A stretch of 64,000 nucleotides of DNA from NCBI RefSeq assembly GCF_030813595.1, contig NZ_JAUSUH010000002.1, positions 558,001 to 622,000 on the forward strand, in the 5' to 3' direction. The translations under genes and the position numbers were made by a program. Within the stretch, counting starts at the first letter, position 1. The number at the start of each line of letters is the position of its first letter. This DNA comes from Ancylobacter vacuolatus. GTDB lineage: Bacteria > Pseudomonadota > Alphaproteobacteria > Rhizobiales > Xanthobacteraceae. The notes beneath the pieces are model-generated. The model saw only the letters and a list, made by a program, of their open reading frames with translations, made no database searches and was not told the origin of the DNA. Of the stretch, positions 34,889 through 44,127 are shown in pieces.

Positions 34889-35833
34889 TCAGGGCGCGGG
34901 AGTGCCGCCCGCCGCAGTGGCCAGCCAGGCCGCGCCGCAGGCCTTGGCCAGTTCGCGCACGCGCAGAATATAGCTCTGCCGCTCGGTGACGGAGATCACC
35001 CCGCGCGCGTCCAGCAGGTTGAACACGTGGCTGGCCTTGATGCACTGGTCATAGGCCGGCTGCGCCATCAGATGCCGGGCCTTGCTGCCGTCTTCCCAGC
35101 CCGCTTCAAGATATTTCGCCGCCGCGCTTTCGGCCATGCGGAACTGCTCGAACAGCATGTCGGTGTCGGCATGCTCGAAATTGTGCCGGGAATATTCCTC
35201 TTCCGCCTGCAGGAACACGTCGCCATAGGTGACCTTCTCGTCGCCCTCGCGGCCATTGAAATTGAGGTCGTAGACGTTCTCGACCCCCTGCACATACATG
35301 GCGAGGCGCTCCAGCCCGTAGGTCAGCTCGCCCGCGACCGGCGCGCACTCGAAGCCGGCCACCTGCTGGAAATAGGTGAATTGCGAGACTTCCATGCCGT
35401 CGCACCAGCACTCCCAGCCGAGCCCCCAGGCCCCGAGCGTCGGGCTCTCCCAATCGTCCTCGACGAAGCGCACATCGTGCAGATTGAGGTCGATGCCGAT
35501 GGCCGACAGCGAGGCGAGGTAGAGGTCCTGCAGGTCGGCGGGCGAGGGCTTCAGTATCACCTGGTACTGGTAATAATGCTGCAGCCGGTTCGGGTTCTTG
35601 CCGTAGCGCCCATCCTTGGGCCGGCGCGAGGGCTGCACATAGGCCGCCTTCCACGGCAGCGGCCCGAGCGCCCGCAGCGTCGTGGCGGGGTGGAAGGTGC
35701 CGGCGCCGACTTCCATGTCGTAGGGCTGCAGCACGACGCAGCCCTTGTCCGCCCAGAAGGCATGGAGCGCGAGAATGAGCCCCTGGAACGAGTTGTCGGG
35801 GCGCATATGCGGCGGCAGAGCGGGATCGATCAT
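34889..35833 (-). CDS. glyQ: Glycine--tRNA ligase alpha subunit
   Basis: GlyQ is the catalytic subunit of bacterial glycyl-tRNA synthetase; it makes glycyl-adenylate and charges tRNA-Gly together with GlyS. The 314-residue class II core has [20 protein letters not shown] (residues 9-28 region), the motif [17 protein letters not shown] and the [14 protein letters not shown] segment, plus [12 protein letters not shown]. It is the first gene of the minus-strand set; the divergent xseA is about 480 bases away across repeats. Confidence 0.97.
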   Translation of the reverse strand: MIDPALPPHMRPDNSFQGLILALHAFWADKGCVVLQPYDMEVGAGTFHPATTLRALGPLPWKAAYVQPSRRPKDGRYGKNPNRLQHYYQYQVILKPSPADLQDLYLASLSAIGIDLNLHDVRFVEDDWESPTLGAWGLGWECWCDGMEVSQFTYFQQVAGFECAPVAGELTYGLERLAMYVQGVENVYDLNFNGREGDEKVTYGDVFLQAEEEYSRHNFEHADTDMLFEQFRMAESAAAKYLEAGWEDGSKARHLMAQPAYDQCIKASHVFNLLDARGVISVTERQSYILRVRELAKACGAAWLATAAGGTPAP

Positions 35834-35930
35834 GGAATGAGCCGGCGGTTGGCTTGAAATGGCGGCGCAACCTAGGCCGGGCGGGGGCGGGGATCAAGGT
35901 GGGGGCCGGTCCGGCCCGATCATGAGATCA

Positions 35931-36039
35931 CCATCATCCTGAGGTGCCCGGCCCGCGGCCGGGCCTCGAAGGATGCTCGTCCTGTGCACCAGAGCGACCA
36001 TCCTTCGAGGCTCGCTGCGCTCGCACCTCAGGATGACGG
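35931..36039. repeat. Dispersed long palindrome, family R1, copy 3
   Basis: CCATCATCCTGAGGTGCCCG opens the left arm, which ends in GGGCCTCGAAGGATGC; the right arm ACCATCCTTCGAGGC...GCACCTCAGGATGACGG is almost identical to copy 1, including the inner GCTCGCTGCGCTCGC. Confidence 0.85.
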
Positions 36040-36105
36040 CGCTTCGGTGGATGAACCGACCGCCGGGTTTCCGCCTATGTCGTGGAGCGCACTGACACAG
36101 ACCAT

Positions 36106-36190
36106 CGTCATCCCCGGGCCTGACCCGGGGATCCACGCCTTGGGCGTGCGGCGAAGACTGGGATGGCCGGGTCAAGCCCGGCCATGACGG
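36106..36190 (+). repeat. Dispersed palindrome, family R2, best copy
   Basis: CGTCATCCCCGGGCCTGACC and CGGGGATCCACGCC form the left part; GGATGGCCGGGTCAAGCCCG and GCCATGACGG the right part. Each part carries its own inner inverted repeat (CCCCGGG..CCCGGGG and GGCCGGG..CCCGGCC), and the whole is bounded by CGTCAT/ATGACGG. Confidence 0.75.
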
Positions 36191-36232
36191 CGCGCAGGTT
36201 GCCCGGCGCGGGATCAAGGTGGGTGCCGGCCG

Positions 36233-36250
36233 GGCACCTCAGGATGACGG
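36233..36250. repeat. Solitary right arm of palindrome family R1
   Basis: GGCACCTCAGGATGACGG, the right end of R1, stands alone 60 bases before xseA. It may be a remnant of a deleted copy. Confidence 0.6.
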
Positions 36251-36312
36251 TGTTAGTGGGGTGATCGGGCCGCCCCGTTCCCGCCCGGAAAGAATCCGAC
36301 TATCACTTCCCC

Positions 36313-37926
36313 ATGCCCGACACGCTTGCCGAATCGCCCGTCTCCAACGCCCCCGACTGGACCGTCTCGGAGCTCTCCGGCGCGCTGAAGCGCACGGTAG
36401 AGGATTCCTTCGGCCATGTGCGGGTGCGCGGGGAAATCTCCGGCTATCGCGGCCCGCATTCCTCCGGCCACGCCTATTTCAGCCTGAAGGACCAGAACGC
36501 CCGGCTCGACGCCGTGGTGTGGAAGGGCAATTTCGGCCGGCTTCGCCTGAAGCCCGAGGAAGGGCTGGAAGTGGTCGCCATCGGCCGCATCACCACCTTT
36601 CCCGGCAAGTCCTCCTACCAGATCGTCATCGAGCAGCTGGAATTCGCCGGCGCCGGCGCCATCATGGCGATGCTGGAGGAACGCAAGAACCGGCTTGCCG
36701 CCGAGGGGCTGTTCGCGCCTGAGCGCAAGCGGCGCCCGCCCTTCTTGCCCCGCGTCATCGGCGTCGTCACCTCGCCGACTGGGGCGGTGATCCGCGACAT
36801 TCTTCACCGGCTGAACGACCGTTTTCCCCGCCATGTGCTGGTGTGGCCGGTGCGGGTGCAGGGCGACACATCAGGCGCCGAGGTGAGCGCGGCCATTCGC
36901 GGCTTCAATGCCCTTCCCCCCGGCGGGCCGATCCCGCGCCCGGACGTGATCATCGTCGCGCGCGGCGGCGGCTCGCTGGAGGATCTGCTCGGCTTTTCCG
37001 AGGAGAGCGTGGTGCGGGCGGCGGCCGACAGCGCCATCCCGCTGATCTCCGCCGTCGGCCACGAGACCGACGTCACGCTGATCGACTTCGCCGCCGATCT
37101 GCGCGCCCCCACCCCGACGGCGGCGGCGGAGATGGCGGTGCCGGTGCGCGCCGACCTCGTCGCCGAGGTGGCGCAGCTGCACGCGAGGCTGCGCGCCAGC
37201 TTCGCGCGCGGGCTTGACAGGCGGCGCAGCGACCTGCGCGGCCTCGCCCGGCTGCTGCCGAGCGCCGACGCGGTGCTCGCCGTGCCGCGCCAGCGCCTCG
37301 ACATTGCCGGCCAGCGCCTGCCGCGGGCGCTCAAGGCCAATGCCGGCGCCCACCGCCTGCGACTCACCCGCGCCGAGAGCCGCCTCACGCCGTCGATTCT
37401 CACCACCGCCCTTGCCCGGCGGCGCGAGCGGGTTGCCGTCGTGGCTGCCCGGCTGCCGCGCGGGCTGAGCGCCACCACCGCCGGCCATCGGCTGCACCTC
37501 ACCCGCGCCGAATCGCGTTTGCGCCTGATCGCGCAGTCCCAGCGCGACCGCCGCGAGCGCGGCCGCGAGCGGCTGGAGAATCTGCGCACGCGGCTGCAGC
37601 GCTGCCAGCGCCAGCAGGCGCTGGAGCGTGCCGGCCGGCTCGATGGCGTCGCCAAGCTGCTGGCGGCGCTGTCCTATAAGGGCGTGCTCGCGCGTGGTTA
37701 TGCTCTTGTCCGCGACGGTTCGGGCGCGCCGGTGCATGCGGCGGCCGGCATCCATGCCGGCGACGCGCTGGAGATCGAGTTCCGCGACGGCCGCGTGGCG
37801 GTGCAGGCCACGGTTGCCGGCCCGGACGCGCCCCCCTCCCCGGTCCGCCCGGCGCGCAAGCCGGCGAAGACGCGCGCGGCCCCCTTGCCGGACCCGCCCC
37901 GCCAGCCCACCTTGTTTGACAGCTGA
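36313..37926 (+). CDS. xseA: Exodeoxyribonuclease VII large subunit
   Basis: XseA with XseB degrades single-stranded DNA from both ends in repair. The 537-residue protein has the N-terminal OB fold ([21 protein letters not shown], residues 36-56), the central catalytic domain ([15 protein letters not shown], then [14 protein letters not shown] and [20 protein letters not shown]), a long, Arg-rich coiled coil (about residues 280-450) that carries XseB subunits in the family, and the C-terminal beta segment [12 protein letters not shown]. xseB is not in this window. Confidence 0.95.
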   Translation: MPDTLAESPVSNAPDWTVSELSGALKRTVEDSFGHVRVRGEISGYRGPHSSGHAYFSLKDQNARLDAVVWKGNFGRLRLKPEEGLEVVAIGRITTFPGKSSYQIVIEQLEFAGAGAIMAMLEERKNRLAAEGLFAPERKRRPPFLPRVIGVVTSPTGAVIRDILHRLNDRFPRHVLVWPVRVQGDTSGAEVSAAIRGFNALPPGGPIPRPDVIIVARGGGSLEDLLGFSEESVVRAAADSAIPLISAVGHETDVTLIDFAADLRAPTPTAAAEMAVPVRADLVAEVAQLHARLRASFARGLDRRRSDLRGLARLLPSADAVLAVPRQRLDIAGQRLPRALKANAGAHRLRLTRAESRLTPSILTTALARRRERVAVVAARLPRGLSATTAGHRLHLTRAESRLRLIAQSQRDRRERGRERLENLRTRLQRCQRQQALERAGRLDGVAKLLAALSYKGVLARGYALVRDGSGAPVHAAAGIHAGDALEIEFRDGRVAVQATVAGPDAPPSPVRPARKPAKTRAAPLPDPPRQPTLFDS

Positions 37927-38022
37927 GGGCTGCAGCGCCGATACGTAGTGGCAACGGGCTTGCCGGACCCCCGGCCGGGTCTTTATTGTCGCGGCAACCG
38001 AACCGACAGGATGAGCGGGACC

Positions 38023-38247
38023 ATGAACCGCTTCGAACGATTTTCCGCCTCGGGTGAAGCCGAAGTGCGTTATCTCGACGGCGACTTCCGTGTCGTGCGT
38101 CCGGGCACCTTCGTGCGCTGCGCCGTGACCGGCGAGGCCATCCCGCTCGACGAGCTGCGCTATTGGAGCGTGGACCTGCAGGAAGCCTACGCCACCCCGC
38201 AGGCGGTGCTGGCGCGGCTGCATCCCGATCGGCTCACGCCGGGCTGA
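38023..38247 (+). CDS. DUF2093 family protein
   Basis: A 74-residue protein, MNRFERFSASGEAEVRYLDG then FRVVRPGTFVRCAVTGEAIP and LDELRYWSVDLQEAY, the whole of the DUF2093 family. Function unknown; single CAVTG cysteine, no metal-binding pair. It follows xseA by 96 bases, its usual place in Hyphomicrobiales. An in-frame ATG at 38011 would add four residues. Its stop is only 18 bases from the convergent lpxK stop, without an evident terminator. Confidence 0.88.
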   Translation: MNRFERFSASGEAEVRYLDGDFRVVRPGTFVRCAVTGEAIPLDELRYWSVDLQEAYATPQAVLARLHPDRLTPG

Positions 38248-38265
38248 TCCCCCAGCCCCCGCGCT

Positions 38266-39285
38266 CTATTGCTCGCGCGGGCCGGCGTCCAGCCCGCCGA
38301 GCATGCGCTCCAGCGCCTTGGCGCTTTGCGGCTCCAGTGCCATCCGCACCGGCAGCACGTCCGACACCTCGATCAGATGCTGGCCGATCTCGCTGCCGGC
38401 CAGGCGCATGGCGTCCTTCTCGGTGGTGACGAGCAGGAGATCCATCGCCTCGGCCTGGGCGCGCAGCTCCTGCACGTCGGCGGCGGTGTAGACGTGGTGA
38501 TCGGGAAAGGCCCGCGTCACCACAGGCAGCACGCCGAGCGTGCGCAGCGTCTCGAAGAACTTGGCCGGCCGGCCGATGCCGGCATAGGCGAGAACGCGCT
38601 TGCCGAACAGCCGCGCCACCGCCTGCGCCTCCGGCGCCAGCCTGCCGCGCAGCACCACGATGCCGGCGGCATAGCCCTCGCGGGCGGCGCGCTCGCCCGG
38701 CGCGCCCTCGCCGATGACGAGCAGCGCCTGCGCCCGCTCCAGCTGCGGGGCGAGCGGGGCGCGCAGGGGCCCCGCCGGCAGGCACAGGCCGTTGCCGATG
38801 CCGACGCCGGCGTCGATGACGAGGATCGACAGCGACTTGGCCAGCGCCGGGCTCTGGAAGCCGTCATCCATGATCAGCACGTCCGCCCCCGCCTGGGCGG
38901 CGGCCTGCGCGCCGGCCAGCCGGTCACGGGCGACGAAGGTCGGGGCGCTGCGGGCCAGCAGCAGCGGCTCGTCGCCCACCTCGTCGGCGCCATGCAGCAG
39001 CGGGTCGACCCGCACCGGGCCTTTCAGCCGGCCGCCATAGCCGCGGGTGAGCACCGCCGGCTTGTGGCCGTGCAGGGTGAGGCGGCGGGCGATCTCGATC
39101 ACGGTCGGCGTCTTGCCGGCCCCGCCCACGGTCGGGTTGCCGATGCAGATCACCGGTACGCCGACCCCCGTTCCGGGCCGGCGCAGGCGGGCCAGCGTCG
39201 CCCCGCCCACCAGCGCGCCGAGCGGCGCCAGCAGCTGTGCTAGCCGCCCGCGTTCCCGACGCCACCAGAAAGCGGGTGCCCGCAT
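38266..39285 (-). CDS. lpxK: Tetraacyldisaccharide 4'-kinase LpxK
   Basis: LpxK phosphorylates the 4' position of the lipid A precursor, giving lipid IVA, at the inner membrane's cytoplasmic face. The 339-residue protein has an N-terminal membrane anchor (LLAPLGALVGGATLARL, about residues 18-34), Walker A IGNPTVGGAGKTPT (48-61), the ILIMDDGFQ-type motif (VLIMDDGFQSPALAK) and VTTEKDAMRL near the end. It is the last gene of the lipid A/Kdo operon, five bases after waaA. Confidence 0.95.
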   Translation of the reverse strand: MRAPAFWWRRERGRLAQLLAPLGALVGGATLARLRRPGTGVGVPVICIGNPTVGGAGKTPTVIEIARRLTLHGHKPAVLTRGYGGRLKGPVRVDPLLHGADEVGDEPLLLARSAPTFVARDRLAGAQAAAQAGADVLIMDDGFQSPALAKSLSILVIDAGVGIGNGLCLPAGPLRAPLAPQLERAQALLVIGEGAPGERAAREGYAAGIVVLRGRLAPEAQAVARLFGKRVLAYAGIGRPAKFFETLRTLGVLPVVTRAFPDHHVYTAADVQELRAQAEAMDLLLVTTEKDAMRLAGSEIGQHLIEVSDVLPVRMALEPQSAKALERMLGGLDAGPREQ

Positions 39286-39290
39286 GAACT

Positions 39291-40586
39291 TCAGTGCCTC
39301 TCCAGCTGGATCTGTACCAGATAGGGATCGATCGCGCCCAGCGTGCGCTCCAGCGCGCCGCCGAAGCTCTCCACCGTGACCTGCGCCGCCGCGATCATCT
39401 TCTGCCGCGAGGCGCCATCGGCCAGCAGCATGTAGATGGCGGCGGCCAGTGAGCGACCATCGGTTGCCAGCGCCGCGCCGCCGGCCTCGTCGAGCCGGGC
39501 ATAGAGCGCGTTGAAATTGATCACGTGCGGCCCGTGCAGGATCGCGGTGTCGAGTTTGATCGGCTCGATCGGGTTCTGCCCGCCCTTGCGGACCAGCGAG
39601 CCCCCGAGCAATGCCACCGGGCCGAGGCGGTAGAACAGGCCGAGTTCGCCGATCGTGTCAGCGACATAGATGGCGGTGCCCTTGTCGGGCTGGTAGCCGT
39701 CGCTGCGCAGCACCGCCGGGCAGCCCGCCGCCGTCGCCAGCTGCACCACCGTCGTGCCGCGCTCGGGATGGCGCGGGGCGATGACGGTGAGCAGATTCGG
39801 CAACTCCTTGGCGAGCCGCTGATGCGCCTCGATGACGATCTCCTCCTCGCCCGGATGGGTGGAGGCGGCGACGAACACCACCCGCCCGGCCGTCGCCAGC
39901 CGCAGCGCGTCGAAGGCGGCGATGTCGACCGGCGGCGGGGGGGCGTCGAATTTGAGGTTGCCGGTTACGGTGACGCGCGGCGCGCCGAGCTGGCGCAGCC
40001 GCTCGCCATCCTCCGCCCCCTGCGCCAGGCACAGATCGACCCGCGCCAGCAGCGCCGACACGCTGCTATGGACGCGCCGCCAATTGGCGAAGGAGGAGGG
40101 CGACATCCGCGCATTGACCAGCACCAGCGGCGTCGACCGGGCGTTCACCTCCAGGATGAGGTTCGGCCACAGTTCCGATTCCACCAGCAGGACGAGGTCG
40201 GGTCGCCAGTGCTTGAGGAAGCGGCGCAGGAAGAGCGGCGAATCCAGCGGCACGAACTGATGCGGCACATCGGGCGGCAGCCGCGCCTGGGCGAGCCGCG
40301 CCGAGGTCAGCGTGCCCGAGGTGAACAGCACGCGAAAGCCGCGCGCGCGCAGCCGCTCGATCAGCGGCAGCACCGCGATCATCTCGCCGACGCTGGCGCC
40401 GTGCACCCACACCAGCGGCCCGCGCGGGCGCGGCGCGCTGGGCCGGCCATAGCGCTCGGTGAGCCGCGTGCCGTCTTCCTTGCCGCGCTTCAGCCGGCGC
40501 GCCAGCAAAAGGCCGACAAAGGGCGTCGCCAGCCAGGTGGCCGTCCGGTAGAGGCGCACGAGAAGGGGGGAGCGGGCGCGAGCCAT
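39291..40586 (-). CDS. waaA: 3-deoxy-D-manno-octulosonic acid (Kdo) transferase
   Basis: WaaA adds Kdo residues from CMP-Kdo to lipid IVA, a GT-B glycosyltransferase at the inner membrane. The 431-residue protein starts with a hydrophobic anchor (LYRTATWLATPFVGLLLARRL) and has the Ile-His-Gly-Ala-like WVHGASVGE (near residues 59-67), LLVESELWPNL near 130 and VFVAASTHPGEEEIV near 250; the C-terminal nucleotide-sugar part ends GGSLVRKGGQNPIEP. All family landmarks are present. Confidence 0.95.
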   Translation of the reverse strand: MARARSPLLVRLYRTATWLATPFVGLLLARRLKRGKEDGTRLTERYGRPSAPRPRGPLVWVHGASVGEMIAVLPLIERLRARGFRVLFTSGTLTSARLAQARLPPDVPHQFVPLDSPLFLRRFLKHWRPDLVLLVESELWPNLILEVNARSTPLVLVNARMSPSSFANWRRVHSSVSALLARVDLCLAQGAEDGERLRQLGAPRVTVTGNLKFDAPPPPVDIAAFDALRLATAGRVVFVAASTHPGEEEIVIEAHQRLAKELPNLLTVIAPRHPERGTTVVQLATAAGCPAVLRSDGYQPDKGTAIYVADTIGELGLFYRLGPVALLGGSLVRKGGQNPIEPIKLDTAILHGPHVINFNALYARLDEAGGAALATDGRSLAAAIYMLLADGASRQKMIAAAQVTVESFGGALERTLGAIDPYLVQIQLERH

Positions 40587-40592
40587 GGCGCG

Positions 40593-41375
40593 CTAGCCGT
40601 TGCGGGAGGGGGCGGGAGCGGTATCGCCGGCCCTCACGGCGGTGGCCGGGGCCTCGACGGCGCGCTTGCGAGCGAGCGCCCTCGCCTCCTCCGGCCGGCC
40701 GACGAGCTCCTCGGCGCGGGCGGTGGCGACCTCCAGCTGGCGCTGCACCTCGCGCCGCGCCGCTTCCAGCTCTGCCGGCCCGGCATCGGCGGCCACAAGC
40801 ACCCCGTCGCCGGCGACCACGGCGGCGCGGCCGAAGGGCAGGTGGATGGCCGATTTGTCCCAGCTGCGGGCGATGATGCGCCGCGAGGTGGCGATGGCCA
40901 CCGGGTAGATCGGCCGGCCGGAATGCTTGGCGATGGTGACGACGCCAAGGCCGGCGACGCGCGAGATCTTCGGCACGTCCGCCGTCATCGCCACATTGGT
41001 GCCCTCAGCCAGATGGCGGATCATCTCCAGCGTGGCGTTGAACCCGCCCTTGGTGCGGAAATCGCGCCCCTGCGCGCCCGAGCCGCGCACCGCCCCGATG
41101 CCGAGCGCCTCGGCGGCAATGGCGTTCACGTCGGCATCGGCGCTGCGCGAGATCATCACCTTGGCGCGGTGATAGGGCCGCACCAGGAAGGGGGTGAGGA
41201 AATGCTGGCCATGCCAGAAGGTGAGGATCATCGGCAGCTGGGCGTCGGCCAGCTCATAGAGATTGGTCGGCTCCATCACCACGCGCTGGGTGCGCCAGAC
41301 CAGCCTGAGATAGGACGCCATGCCGCGCCCGAGAACGGTGCGGACCGTCGGTGAGGTGCGCAGTCGACGCCACAT
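40593..41375 (-). CDS. DUF374 lysophospholipid acyltransferase-family protein
   Basis: A 260-residue protein of the LPLAT superfamily, DUF374 branch. The likely catalytic region is ILTFWHGQHFLTPF (near residues 51-64), followed by SRSADADVNAIAAEALG and the acidic VAMTADVPKISRVAGLG, with an extra charged C-terminal tail. Its place between waaA (6 bases) and the DUF4170 gene suggests an acyl transfer to lipid A or Kdo-lipid A; this is inferred from the neighbourhood, not shown by sequence. Confidence 0.85.
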   Translation of the reverse strand: MWRRLRTSPTVRTVLGRGMASYLRLVWRTQRVVMEPTNLYELADAQLPMILTFWHGQHFLTPFLVRPYHRAKVMISRSADADVNAIAAEALGIGAVRGSGAQGRDFRTKGGFNATLEMIRHLAEGTNVAMTADVPKISRVAGLGVVTIAKHSGRPIYPVAIATSRRIIARSWDKSAIHLPFGRAAVVAGDGVLVAADAGPAELEAARREVQRQLEVATARAEELVGRPEEARALARKRAVEAPATAVRAGDTAPAPSRNG

Positions 41376-41390
41376 GCGAGAAGCCGGCGG

Positions 41391-41636
41391 TCAGCTGGTC
41401 TTCGCGCTGGCTTCCGGGTCCAGCAGGCGATGGAGGTGCACGATGAAATAGCGCGTCTGCGCCTGGTCGACCGTCTGCTGCGCCTTTGCCTTCCACGCGG
41501 CGTGGGCGGTGGCGTAGTTCGGAAACACGCCGACGATGTCGAGCGCGTCGAGATCCTTGAAGGTGACGCCGTCGATCTTCTCGAGCTCGCCGCCGAAGAC
41601 GAGGTGCAGAAGCTGGGGACTGGTGGTCTCGGGCAT
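41391..41636 (-). CDS. DUF4170 family protein
   Basis: An 81-residue cytosolic protein: HLVFGGELEKIDGVTFKDLD, then FPNYATAHAAWKAKAQQTVDQ and RYFIVHLHRLLDPE, the whole of the DUF4170 family. Function unknown. It is nearly always found in this place, between the cysQ-type phosphatase and the DUF374 acyltransferase, in Hyphomicrobiales lipid A operons, so it may assist that pathway (inference). The ATG at 41636 fits the family N-terminus. Confidence 0.88.
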   Translation of the reverse strand: MPETTSPQLLHLVFGGELEKIDGVTFKDLDALDIVGVFPNYATAHAAWKAKAQQTVDQAQTRYFIVHLHRLLDPEASAKTS

Positions 41637-41664
41637 TCCGGTCGCGTCCTGTGCTCGGGGATCG

Positions 41665-42483
41665 TCAGCGCGCCAGAGCCACAAGGGCGGGGTGCAGCAG
41701 GCTGCCGGCAGAAACCAGCGCCCCATGCCGCGGCACCGGCGCGTTATAGGCGAGCGGACGGCCGTCGAGCGTGGTCAGCCGTCCGCCTGCTTCGTGCACC
41801 AAAAGGTCCGCGGCGGCAAGGTCCCAATCATTTCCGTTCGGCGAGGCCAGCGCCGCGTCGAGCTCGCCGGTGGCGACCCGGGCGAGGCGCAGCGCCAGCG
41901 AACGGATGCGATCAACCCGCTGCCAGCTGCCGGCCCGGTCGAGATGGGCGAGCCAGGGGGCCGGTCCATCGATCACGGCCCCGGCCAGCGCAGGGGTGGC
42001 GGAGACCCGGATCGGCTGGCCGTTGCGCGTCGCCCCGCCGCCCAGCACGGCGATGAAAAGCTCCTCGGTGACGGGCGCGAAAAGGGCGCCGGCAATGGGG
42101 CGGCCATCCTCCACCAGCGCCGCCTCGACGCACCAGTCGGCGCGCCCGGCCATATAGGCGCGGGTGCCGTCGATGGGATCGACGATCCACACCCGGCGGC
42201 GCGCCAGGCGGGAGGGCTCGTCCACCGTCTCCTCCGACAGCCAGCCATAGTCTGGGCCGAGCAGGCTGAGCCGCTCGCGCAGCATCGCGTCGACGGCAAG
42301 GTCGGCCTCGGTGACGGGGGAATCATTGTGCTTGGACCAGCTCTTCACGCCGGCGCGGAACATCTCCACCGCCACCGCGCCAGCCGCGACCACCGCCTCG
42401 GCCAGATGCTGCGCCGCGACCGCAGGGTCGGCGAGAGGATCGGGGCGGGGCAGGCCGGTGGCAAAGGTTGGCATGGGTTCCAT
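41665..42483 (-). CDS. Inositol monophosphatase-family 3'(2'),5'-bisphosphate nucleotidase (CysQ-like)
   Basis: A lithium-sensitive-type magnesium phosphatase of about 272 residues. Metal sites are the Glu pair in LSEETVDEPS, the DPIDGT motif (VWIVDPIDGTRAYMAG) and WDLAAADLLVHEAGG near the C-terminus. CysQ removes the 3' phosphate of PAP; the SPVTEADLAVD opening also matches. Other substrates, such as inositol phosphates, are possible. Start uncertain: ATGs at 42474, 42483 and 42543 are in frame. It is the first gene of the minus-strand lipid A operon. Confidence 0.88.
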   Translation of the reverse strand: MEPMPTFATGLPRPDPLADPAVAAQHLAEAVVAAGAVAVEMFRAGVKSWSKHNDSPVTEADLAVDAMLRERLSLLGPDYGWLSEETVDEPSRLARRRVWIVDPIDGTRAYMAGRADWCVEAALVEDGRPIAGALFAPVTEELFIAVLGGGATRNGQPIRVSATPALAGAVIDGPAPWLAHLDRAGSWQRVDRIRSLALRLARVATGELDAALASPNGNDWDLAAADLLVHEAGGRLTTLDGRPLAYNAPVPRHGALVSAGSLLHPALVALAR

Positions 42484-42691
42484 TGGCGGGGAGTACGCGG
42501 GAGAGGTGAGGATTGCAAACGCGATATCGGCATTGCGAGTCATTCCGACAAGCTTTCATCAAGCATAGGTGCCATTCCCCGCCGAGAAGAAACCGTCAAC
42601 CATCTCCCTTAAGCGGGCCAGCAACCGCCCGCGACTAGGGTGTCCCCACGACCGAGGCCATAGAGCCAGAAGATCGGCGGGGAGTTGCGTG

Positions 42692-43297
42692 ATGCGTCAA
42701 CAGAAGATGGAAGCACAGATGAGGCCGATGATTCCGGCGCCGGTGCGCGGGCCCTATGTGGCGCTGGCGCGCCCGAGCGGGCCGGAAGGCTGGCCACTCC
42801 GGTTCGACGCCGCCGATGCCGGTGCCGATGACGGCCGGCGCCAGATCGAGATCGGCCCGGAGGCGGTGATCCTGCGCCGGCGCGTGGCCGGGGTGGCGAT
42901 GAAGGCGGCGCGCCCGCTCACCGCCTATCTCGGCCTGGCGGTGGCGCTGCTCGACCCGGAGGGCGATGATGACGGCGTCGCCATCGTGCTGGTGCATGAG
43001 GACCCGGCGCTGTCGGTCACGCTCTACAGCGCCCCCCATATCGACGATGTGGTGGCGGAATGGCGGGGCTGGAGCGCGGCGCTCGGCCGGCCGATGCTGG
43101 TGACGCAGGCGGATGGGCGGCATCGGCCGGCTTACGCCATGATCGGCCGGCTCACCCTTGGCGAGGTGCGCGGGCGCCGGGCGCGCCGGGGCGCGCTCAA
43201 GCACCGCCGGCCGAGCGTCTATCGCCGGCGCGGCGCCGGCCGCCCGGGCGAGCTTATGGTGCATCGCGGCGAGCGGGAGCTGAGCGCGCGCGACTGA
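42692..43297 (+). CDS. DUF6101 family protein
   Basis: A 201-residue protein of unknown function with a conserved core (VILRRRVAGVAMKAARPLTAYLG in two adjacent pieces, then VLVHEDPALSVTLY and EWRGWSAALGRPMLV) and a strongly basic C-terminal third rich in Arg (RGRRARRGALKHRRPS). It resembles the DUF6101 proteins of Hyphomicrobiales. The ATG at 42692 has a GGGGAG ribosome site. Divergent from cysQ; a shared 208-base gap holds the promoters. Confidence 0.75.
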   Translation: MRQQKMEAQMRPMIPAPVRGPYVALARPSGPEGWPLRFDAADAGADDGRRQIEIGPEAVILRRRVAGVAMKAARPLTAYLGLAVALLDPEGDDDGVAIVLVHEDPALSVTLYSAPHIDDVVAEWRGWSAALGRPMLVTQADGRHRPAYAMIGRLTLGEVRGRRARRGALKHRRPSVYRRRGAGRPGELMVHRGERELSARD

Positions 43298-43324
43298 ACG
43301 CACGCGCCTTCGGTCGCCCGCCTG

Positions 43325-44014
43325 TCAGTCGCCACCCTGCCGCCCGAACGGGCGCACCAGATGGCCGTGAAAGGCGAAGGCGGTCATGGTGAGGCCCGCC
43401 AGCAGCAGGCACGCGGCCGCGAGCGCCGGCACCAGCCCGCTCGCCGCCAGCAGCAGGGCACCGATGCCGGCACCGGCCACAAAAGACGCCCACGAGCCGG
43501 CATAGGCCAGCGCCTCCACCGGCTCGCCGCGCCCCTTCGCCCAGCGCGCCAAAGCCTGACCAAGGCCGAACAGCGCCCCGGTGACGAAGCTCTTGCCGAT
43601 ATCCGCCCCGGCTATGACCTGGTGCACGCTGTTCTGCATGCCCATGGCGAGCGCCACCGGCAGCAGCGTCAGCCGGCCGGTATCAAGGCCGGCCAATCCC
43701 GCCGCCAGCGCGAACAGCAGCACCTCGCTGCCGAGCACCGCGACCAGCTTCCATTCGCCCACCGCGTCGGTGATCAGCGTGCCGAGGAAGGCGCCGGCGA
43801 CGAAGCCGGCAATGACCGAGGCGGTGAAAAGCGCCAGCGGCCAGTGCCCCTGCGCCAGCTGGATGCCGAGCCGGGTGCTGTTGCCGCTCATGAAGGAGAG
43901 GAAGAGCCCGCCGAGATGGGCGTAGCCGACGGCATCGACAAAGCCGGCGACGAGCGTGGCGAAGGTGGCGAAGAGAAGCGGGCGGTAACCGGCATCGGTC
44001 ATGGAGGCTCTCAT
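43325..44014 (-). CDS. YoaK family (DUF1275) membrane protein
   Basis: A 229-residue protein with about six hydrophobic segments. The family motif GFVDAVGYAHLGGLFLSFMSG, in two adjacent parts (residues 24-44), and GNSTRLGIQLAQG and GMQNSVHQVI match DUF1275 permease-like proteins. Function unknown. Start ATG at 44014 chosen for its GGCGGGAC ribosome site; 44002 is possible. A terminator upstream isolates it from the secreted protein gene. Confidence 0.85.
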   Translation of the reverse strand: MRASMTDAGYRPLLFATFATLVAGFVDAVGYAHLGGLFLSFMSGNSTRLGIQLAQGHWPLALFTASVIAGFVAGAFLGTLITDAVGEWKLVAVLGSEVLLFALAAGLAGLDTGRLTLLPVALAMGMQNSVHQVIAGADIGKSFVTGALFGLGQALARWAKGRGEPVEALAYAGSWASFVAGAGIGALLLAASGLVPALAAACLLLAGLTMTAFAFHGHLVRPFGRQGGD

Positions 44015-44059
44015 GTCCCGCCAGTGAGGGGGTCGGCGGCACGGCAGGAAGGGTCAATA

Positions 44060-44086
44060 AAAAAGGGCGCAAGAGGCGCCCTTTTT
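44060..44086. terminator. Strong intrinsic terminator
   Basis: AAAAAGGGCGC and GCGCCCTTTTT form an 11-bp stem with loop AAGAG, T-tract on both strands. It ends the minus-strand secreted-protein gene at 44128. Confidence 0.9.
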
Positions 44087-44127
44087 CTTCTCAATTGGCA
44101 CAGTCTCCTGCGGCCTGGGCGGGTGCC

